NCBI GenBank assembly: GCA_050050175.1
Contig: JASFUT010000126.1
Span: forward strand, 1-8,878
Source: CAVQCX01 sp050050175
GTDB taxonomy: Bacteria > Pseudomonadota > Gammaproteobacteria > Chromatiales > Chromatiaceae
DNA: 8,878 nucleotides
Direction of reading: 5' to 3'
Shown: positions 4,932-8,878 of the stretch, in pieces
How positions within the stretch are numbered: the stretch's first letter is position 1
How the letters are laid out: every line of letters begins with the position of its first letter
Position numbers and translations under genes: made by a program
The notes under the pieces: model-generated
The model's database searches: none
Told to the model about the DNA's origin: nothing
Seen by the model: only the letters and a program-made list of their open reading frames with translations

Positions 4932-7145
4932 TTACCTCAGGCTTTGCTGGACAAACCGGCGCGTCTTGTCGTCCTCGAACCACAGATACACGCCCTTGAG
5001 GGCCCTCGTCAGCAGGATGCGATAGCTCTGCGCCACGGCGCGGAGCAGGGCCTTGTGGGCGGGCCCGTCAGGGTCTTTTTCAGCTTTCGCTCGACGCAGG
5101 GTGTTCGGGATACCCGTCTCGAAGACCGTGTCCGTCTCCACGACCCACCGGCCATCACGCCACTTCAGGTCGCCGAGCCAGAGGATGCCGACGTAGTCGA
5201 AGTCGAAGCCCCTCACGGCGTACGGGCACCCGACTTCGCTCAGGGGGTCCGAATGCATGTGCGATCCGGCAACGGCCTGGACGTAGTGCGTGTAATCCGA
5301 GCCCCGCGGCACGTAGTTCCACGGCCGGCTCCAATAGCGCTGCTCGCCGCCCACCAGGTAGGGCTCGTGGAAGTCCATCCATTCGCCCGGAAGGTCGTGT
5401 GGGTGGGCGGCATCTCGCGTCTTCCACTGGCGAGCGTAGCTGGCCAGGATTCTGGCGGTTCGCCCTTCGCCTATCCGCTCGCGCAAGGTGTCCTCCAGCG
5501 CGACGGGTGTATCGAGGATCCGGAAGTCCAAGCCGGCCTTCGTTACGGCGTAGCCGCTGGAAGCCTCCGCCACCTTCGCGTAAGGAACGTGCTCAGGGTG
5601 AGTCGATTCGTCTTTCGGCGGTTTGGTCAGCCAGCTTTGTGCGATGCGGCGATTCTCCTCGGCGGGCCGGCCCGCCAATAGGGACTCCAGCCAGTCCACG
5701 TACTCCTTCGCGCCCGCGCAGCGGAACTGTGCACCTTCGAGGCTGATGGGCTCCAGCAACGTTGCACCGAGCTCCGACGCGAATTGGCGGATGTCGTCCA
5801 CCGTGGTGTTTTCCCGGTCCCGGAAGCTCTGCTCGGCATCCAGCAGGAACACGGTGATCGTCGACGACCGGATGATGTGGTAAGCCTGGGGTCCCAGGTT
5901 GCCGACGAAGCCGAACTGGCCTCGGCCCTCGGGGTGCTCGGGATTGATCAGCGCGTGAGCCTCATCGACCACAGAGATCAGGTACTGATCGTCTCGCGCC
6001 CCGTCCTTGAAGGGCTCTCCCGACGCCTTGAGCAGACGCAGATGGTCTCTCCAGTTCTTGGCGTCCGCGAGAAATTGAGCGCCATGCTGCTTTCTCAGCT
6101 GGCCAAGACGCTGCGTGGAGATGGGCGTGTAGCCGGTGGCCTTCTTGACCACGCCGCCGCCGGCCTTGTTGTGAGCCGCCTGGCTGAAGAGATGCGACCA
6201 GTTGCTGTTCTGGCTCACGGATGTCGTGGAGAAGACAACGTCGCCCTGGGGTAGATTCTCGTTCGTGACCAGGCTGGCCCAGAGCTTCCCGGCGACCACA
6301 GACTTGCCGCTGCCGGGCGGCCCGTGGACGATGATTACCTTCTTCACCGGCTGGGCCCCTTCCCCGAACAGAGCGAACTCGATATTGGCCTTGCACAGGG
6401 CAAAGGCGCGGCGCTGATTGTCAAGAAGCTCGAAAGGCGACTTGCTGGGGTCCAGGATCTGCTCGCCGATCTGGCTGACGAACCCCCTGTCCTGCCGGTA
6501 CACACCTTTCTCAAAGGCGGTAGCGAACGCCTCGTCGGGCGCCGACAGCCGCTTGGCGACGTAGCCGGGGAATACCACGTTGGCGTCGTCCGGCGAGAGG
6601 GTAAAGCAGGGATACTCATCCGCTAGCCGGTCGTTCGGGGCTTGACGGTAGGAGTTGACGAAGTAGTCCTTGGTGAAGAGCACGCACCCGTGGACCTGGG
6701 CGCCGTGATGCTCCACGGCCGAGTGGAACCGGCGGCAGTACTCGGTATACCCGCGAACCTGGTCGGAGGGGTGCAGCACATTGGCGCCCTGGCGCTCCAT
6801 TAAGCCCTCTACGGGGCCCGGCCGGTCTGTCCGCGTCTGCCAGTTCTTCAGCTCGATGATCAGGGCGGAGGGGTCCGCCGCATGACGTCCCAGAAGGACA
6901 ACGTCGCACCAAGAGGAGGACGCCGGCAACTGATACTCGAGCGCCAGACTCCCGCGACCTCCAAAGTAGAGGTGCAACGGATCGAAGCTGCGCGCCGAGA
7001 ATGCCTTGGCCAACCTGGACAGGGACTCGCGCCACGCCTTCTCCTCCTCCTCGCCGAAACGGCCGGTAAGGAACTGGAGTTCGGCAATTAGGCCATCGAG
7101 GCCGTATTGAACTTGGTCTTTGAAGTCCTGGATTCTCAGCAACAC
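4932..7145 (-). CDS. DUF2075 (Schlafen-type) P-loop helicase with N-terminal nuclease-like domain, 737 residues
   Basis: Residues about 60-200 contain a PD-(D/E)XK-like pattern: SSWCDVVLLG with Asp81, then ALIIELKNWQ with Glu98 and Lys100 (D-x(16)-ExK). The rest is a superfamily 1-like ATPase of the DUF2075/Schlafen group. It has Walker A GPPGSGKS (275-282), Walker B SVVDEAHAL (391-399), a motif III-like LLDAEQSFR (434-442), QFRCAGAKEY (473-482), VRGFDFDYVG (644-653) and the C-terminal arginine motif SYRILLTRALKGVYLW (707-722). Known family: DUF2075 proteins are common in defence islands and prophages; a helicase-nuclease acting on phage DNA or RNA is the likely role, inferred. GTG at 7145 is chosen because TTTAGGCGA precedes it at good spacing; a TTG at 7184 would add 13 residues without a good site. 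It sits between the hsdR fragment and the MNT-HEPN pair, and all key motifs are intact. Confidence 0.87.
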   Translation of the reverse strand: MLLRIQDFKDQVQYGLDGLIAELQFLTGRFGEEEEKAWRESLSRLAKAFSARSFDPLHLYFGGRGSLALEYQLPASSSWCDVVLLGRHAADPSALIIELKNWQTRTDRPGPVEGLMERQGANVLHPSDQVRGYTEYCRRFHSAVEHHGAQVHGCVLFTKDYFVNSYRQAPNDRLADEYPCFTLSPDDANVVFPGYVAKRLSAPDEAFATAFEKGVYRQDRGFVSQIGEQILDPSKSPFELLDNQRRAFALCKANIEFALFGEGAQPVKKVIIVHGPPGSGKSVVAGKLWASLVTNENLPQGDVVFSTTSVSQNSNWSHLFSQAAHNKAGGGVVKKATGYTPISTQRLGQLRKQHGAQFLADAKNWRDHLRLLKASGEPFKDGARDDQYLISVVDEAHALINPEHPEGRGQFGFVGNLGPQAYHIIRSSTITVFLLDAEQSFRDRENTTVDDIRQFASELGATLLEPISLEGAQFRCAGAKEYVDWLESLLAGRPAEENRRIAQSWLTKPPKDESTHPEHVPYAKVAEASSGYAVTKAGLDFRILDTPVALEDTLRERIGEGRTARILASYARQWKTRDAAHPHDLPGEWMDFHEPYLVGGEQRYWSRPWNYVPRGSDYTHYVQAVAGSHMHSDPLSEVGCPYAVRGFDFDYVGILWLGDLKWRDGRWVVETDTVFETGIPNTLRRAKAEKDPDGPAHKALLRAVAQSYRILLTRALKGVYLWFEDDKTRRFVQQSLR

Positions 7146-7170
7146 GGGCTTTCGCCTAAACGAACACGCA

Positions 7171-7281
7171 CTACCGGTCGACAAACTGGATGACGGTCAG
7201 TCGTCCAAGTGCAGCATGTTCCGGAAACAGGAAGCCGCTCGGAGTGGTTGCTTCGTACACTCCCGGCCGCACCGTCGACAT
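7171..7281 (-). other. Possible small gene or gene end, 36 codons
   Basis: Directly past the point where hsdR similarity ends, a frame different from hsdR reads MSTVRPGVYEATTPSGFLFP followed by EHAALGRLTVIQFVDR and a TAG at 7171-7173. The composition is balanced and protein-like, unlike the Arg/Pro-rich noise of non-coding frames here. It has no clear ribosome binding site and overlaps the last hsdR codons by a few residues. It may be the 3' end of a gene joined to hsdR by the same deletion, or a chance frame. No family is recognised. Confidence 0.3.
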
Positions 7282-7441
7282 ACAGCGGGTAGTCCGCGAA
7301 GCCGTGGCCCGGGAGCGGGAACTCCCGGATGGCGACACCGCGGGCGGCGTGGATGTTGGCGTGCGCGGCGTCCTGGACGGACCACCCGGCAGCGTCCAGG
7401 AGCGCGTCGATCCGCTGTCTGGCGATCTGCTCCGGGGTCAT
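7262..7441 (-). pseudogene. hsdR: hsdR 5' fragment: truncated type I restriction subunit
   Basis: From an ATG at 7441, preceded by AAGGAA, the frame reads MTPEQIARQRIDALLDAAGW, SVQDAAHANIHAARGVAIRE and FPLPGHGFADYPLYVDGAA. This is the start of HsdR of the EcoEI/EcoR124 type, where the next residues should be GVIEAKK. Similarity ends at that point, after about 60 of the usual 800-1000 residues. The first catalytic acid of the PD-(D/E)XK nuclease (in ADYPLYVD) is kept, but the ExK pair and the whole helicase motor are missing. The frame runs on to 7136 with unrelated residues. A weak promoter-like pair, TTGCCC and CACACT 17 bases apart, lies upstream near 7464-7492. The start is intact, so a useless peptide may still be made and transcription could run into the DUF2075 gene. 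Confidence 0.85.
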
Positions 7442-7557
7442 GTTCTTATTCCTTGCGATTCGACAAGTGTGACCGCGGGGGCGGGGTGGGGCAAGGGTTT
7501 GGGGGGTTCGGCGTCGGCGGGGCGTTGAAACGCATCCTGCTGCATCGGTGGGTGATA
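7442..7557. other. GC-rich upstream region of the hsdR fragment
   Basis: No gene is seen. The minus strand has long C-rich runs and the weak promoter-like boxes described for the hsdR fragment. It probably held the original promoter of the type I operon. Confidence 0.4.
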
Positions 7558-7774
7558 TTCGCGGCTGGCAGCCGCTCCTACGGGCTGCGGCTCCGGGACT
7601 CAGGGGGCAAGCCCCCCCGCGGCCGACTGGCGTCCGGTAAGGCTGCATTGGCGGCTCCGGGACCCGGAAGGCGGGCCGCTTGGCCACACGGGCGTCCGGC
7701 ACGGCTGCATTCGCGGCTGGCAGCCGCTCCCACGGCGGGCTTCGGCGATTGTAGGAGCGCTCGTTGAGCGCGAA
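7558..7774. repeat. REP cluster: three copies plus a degenerate copy
   Basis: REP copies at 7558-7581 and 7710-7733 point to the minus strand and the copy at 7751-7774 points to the plus strand; all keep the GTAGGAGCG/CGCGAA outer boxes, with GTGGGAGCG in the second. A 28-base segment beginning GGCGTCCGG and including GGCTGCATT occurs at 7629-7656 and again at 7691-7718, 62 bases apart, so part of the cluster arose by tandem duplication; the first copy lost its REP palindrome. The inverted pair 7710-7733/7751-7774 mirrors the pair at 9-87. No gene lies here. Confidence 0.8.
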
Positions 7775-7870
7775 CAGCTCAGCGGAGGCTGAATCCGCCG
7801 CCTGGAGGGTCCTTCAGGGGACTTGCCGTCAGCCGCGTTCTGCTCCCCAGGTCGCGTGCCCCCGCGGAAC
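7775..7870. other. Spacer, nothing identified
   Basis: A short GC-rich stretch between the REP cluster and the end of the hepT remnant. GGCGGATTCAGCCTCC-like partial inverted repeats are present, but no terminator with a T run, promoter or gene is visible. Confidence 0.4.
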
Positions 7871-8068
7871 TCAGGGTGCACCGAGGAGATCGCCGAGGGC
7901 TCTGCGAAGCGGGTCGAGGCTGGTTTCGATGACGCCCCAGACGAGGCGGTTGTCGCCGGTTGCCTACCCGCGGATCAGGACGTCTCGGAAGGCGACGATG
8001 CGTGGCCGGTCTGGCATCCGGTCCGCAAGGAACGGGGCCAGCCATGAGAGCGAACCCCGGTCGGGAAA
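7871..8068 (-). pseudogene. hepT-like (DUF86 HEPN toxin) remnant with nonsense codon in the active site
   Basis: A continuous minus-strand frame reads FLADRMPDRPRIVAFRDVLI, RG, a TAG at 7966-7964, then ATGDNRLVWGVIETSLDPLR and RALGDLLGAP with a TGA at 7873-7871. It matches the C-terminal half of HepT/DUF86 HEPN toxins, whose consensus here is close to IIAFRNxLxHGYAxVDxRxVWxVIExxLxxLR. The catalytic R-x4-H-x-Y motif should be RNVLVHGY; here it is RDVLIRG-stop, so the His is Arg and the Tyr is a stop codon. Similarity fades upstream of about 8068, and the N-terminal half and any MntA partner are absent. It follows vapC by about 57 bases. The frame is otherwise intact, suggesting recent inactivation of an already truncated gene. 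Confidence 0.8.
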
Positions 8069-8125
8069 GATGGACGTTTTGGATCAGCCGGCCGGCTCGA
8101 GAGCGGCGTCCGGAGGTCGCTCCCC

Positions 8126-8524
8126 TCAGATCGATCCGGACAACGGGCGGGTCCGTTCCGGGAAGGCCTGGAGCACCGCCTGATCCGCGGTGACGAGTGA
8201 CGTGCCCAGGTCCTGGGCCAGGGCGACGAACTCGCAATCGTAGGCCGAGCAGCCGCTTCGCTCCGCGAGCGCGAGCACCGTGGCGGAGGTCACCTGATAC
8301 TCTTTGCCGGCGAGCAGGGCCTCGGCGCGCTCCTGCAGCCGCAGGGCCTGGTCGAGGCGCAGCAGGTGCTTACGGAGATAGAGGGCGAGGACGTTGCGGA
8401 ACTCGGAGCGCCAGAGAAGGGGTGCGGCCCAAGAGGGCTCCGTCTGCAGCAGGCGCTCGGCGGCGGCGGTGTGCGGGGTCGGCAGCAGGAGGTAGCTGAT
8501 GACGTTGGTGTCGACGACAATCAT
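8126..8524 (-). CDS. vapC: VapC-family PIN-domain toxin, 132 residues
   Basis: A full-length PIN domain ribonuclease. The four acidic residues that bind Mg are in place: Asp5 in MIVVDTNVISYLL, Glu41 in LLWRSEFRNVL, Asp96 in SAYDCEFVALA and Asp114 in LVTADQ. VapC toxins cut specific RNAs, often initiator tRNA or rRNA loops; the target here cannot be read from sequence. The length and the N-terminal MIVVDTN start are typical. It begins 19 bases after the antitoxin stop, and the Shine-Dalgarno is weak, so translation probably depends on coupling to the antitoxin gene. No disabling changes are seen. Confidence 0.93.
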   Translation of the reverse strand: MIVVDTNVISYLLLPTPHTAAAERLLQTEPSWAAPLLWRSEFRNVLALYLRKHLLRLDQALRLQERAEALLAGKEYQVTSATVLALAERSGCSAYDCEFVALAQDLGTSLVTADQAVLQAFPERTRPLSGSI

Positions 8525-8543
8525 CCGTGAATTCTTGTCCCGG

Positions 8544-8786
8544 CTAAGGGCGGCCCTGCTCGATGGCTTCCGCGATCTCCGCGGGGTCCAAGGGCTCGAT
8601 CGTCAGCTCGGCGCGCAGCGCACGGATGCTGGCGAGCTGGGTCTCGGGGGCGGCCTTGGTGCTGGCCAGACTCCGTTCCAGAGCCGCGATGACCTCCCCG
8701 TTGATACTGCGGTGATGAGCCTGGGCCGCCGCCTTGAGCTGTTCGTAGAGTGCATCCGGTACGTTCTTGATGGTGATGGCAGCCAT
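8544..8786 (-). CDS. vapB: VapB/FitA-like ribbon-helix-helix antitoxin, 80 residues
   Basis: The N-terminus MAAITIKNVPDALYEQLKAA followed by AQAHHRSINGEVIAALERSL is a ribbon-helix-helix DNA-binding domain of the FitA/Arc type. The C-terminal tail (about residues 45-80), with LRAELTIEPLDPAEIAEAIE and QGRP, is the part that wraps round the PIN toxin and blocks its active site. RHH antitoxins of this class dimerise and, with the toxin, repress their own promoter. The inverted repeat just upstream of the ATG fits that. The start codon is fixed by family length; the ribosome binding site is weak. Confidence 0.92.
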   Translation of the reverse strand: MAAITIKNVPDALYEQLKAAAQAHHRSINGEVIAALERSLASTKAAPETQLASIRALRAELTIEPLDPAEIAEAIEQGRP

Positions 8787-8787
8787 G

Positions 8788-8848
8788 CTTGCAACCGTTT
8801 CGATGTCTGAATGGTGGCAAGTATCCTTCCGGGCCAGGCCGGTGTCAA
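8788..8848 (-). promoter_or_regulatory. vapBC promoter and operator
   Basis: On the minus strand a perfect -35 box TTGACA (8848-8843) is followed after exactly 17 bases by a -10 box GATACT (8825-8820), putting the start near 8813. Overlapping the start region is an imperfect inverted repeat: CTTGCCACC (8821-8813) and GGTTGCAAG (8796-8788), eight of nine positions matching, with 16 bases between. The first arm overlaps the -10 box and the second ends one base before the antitoxin ATG. This is the expected layout for repression by a VapBC complex, inferred from position. Confidence 0.7.
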
Positions 8849-8862
8849 CGAGAGGGCTGCTG

Positions 8863-8878
8863 TTCGCGGCTGGCAGCC
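8863..8878 (-). repeat. Partial REP copy cut by the window edge
   Basis: The last 16 bases, TTCGCGGCTGGCAGCC, are the same as the start of the REP copies at 9 and 7558, so another copy runs off the right edge. REP copies therefore lie at both ends of the cluster and in its middle. Confidence 0.75.

Noticed and set aside
4753..4983. Minus-strand frame of 76 codons ending at the MNT start.
   Set aside because: It overlaps the end of the DUF2075 gene, runs through the promoter and operator, and has noise-like composition.
7146..7184. Longer DUF2075 protein starting at a TTG at 7184.
   Set aside because: No ribosome binding site at a suitable distance; the GTG at 7145 has AGGCGA upstream and starts right before the conserved part.
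7558..7774. CRISPR array.
   Set aside because: Copies are few, in both orientations and unevenly spaced; the palindromic core with GTAGGAGCG boxes is REP-like and no cas gene is present.

Overview
The window is high-GC DNA with codon usage and short palindromic repeats of the kind found in high-GC Gammaproteobacteria (Chromatiales/Ectothiorhodospiraceae, Xanthomonadales or Halomonas-like). The repeats share the core GTAGGAGCG...CGCGAA, related to the REP class of Pseudomonas and Xanthomonas. Genus cannot be fixed from the sequence alone. Every convincing gene lies on the minus strand, so the locus reads from the right edge to the left edge.

The content is a worn defence and toxin-antitoxin island. 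Reading right to left: a vapBC module with a clear promoter and operator (8843 to 8126); a dead hepT toxin gene with a stop codon inside its catalytic motif (8068 to 7871); a REP-rich, gene-free stretch (7774 to 7558); and the first 60 codons of hsdR (7441 to 7262), the restriction subunit of a type I restriction-modification system. Next comes an intact gene for a large protein with an N-terminal PD-(D/E)XK-like nuclease segment and a DUF2075 (Schlafen-type) P-loop helicase. It is followed by a wHTH-nucleotidyltransferase (MNT) antitoxin and HEPN toxin pair, then the two ends of hsdM with the middle deleted. Last are an EVE-like/Mrr restriction endonuclease, a membrane-anchored NERD-domain protein, and a separate conserved 161-residue hypothetical protein.

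The MNT, HEPN, hsdM remnant, Mrr and NERD genes are nearly contiguous (overlap 20 nt, gap 12, overlap 4, gap 11). They probably form one transcription unit. A promoter at 4760-4788 predicts a start site essentially at the MNT ATG, with no visible Shine-Dalgarno, and two CCCAT-type palindromes lie inside it. The simplest reading is a leaderless, self-repressed TA promoter that also drives two nuclease genes. The type I system that once framed the locus is gone: hsdS is absent and hsdR and hsdM are fragments.

The left 800 bases carry a REP pair and a hairpin-dense, non-coding stretch (about 310-720) that could be a structured RNA. Its identity is not established.
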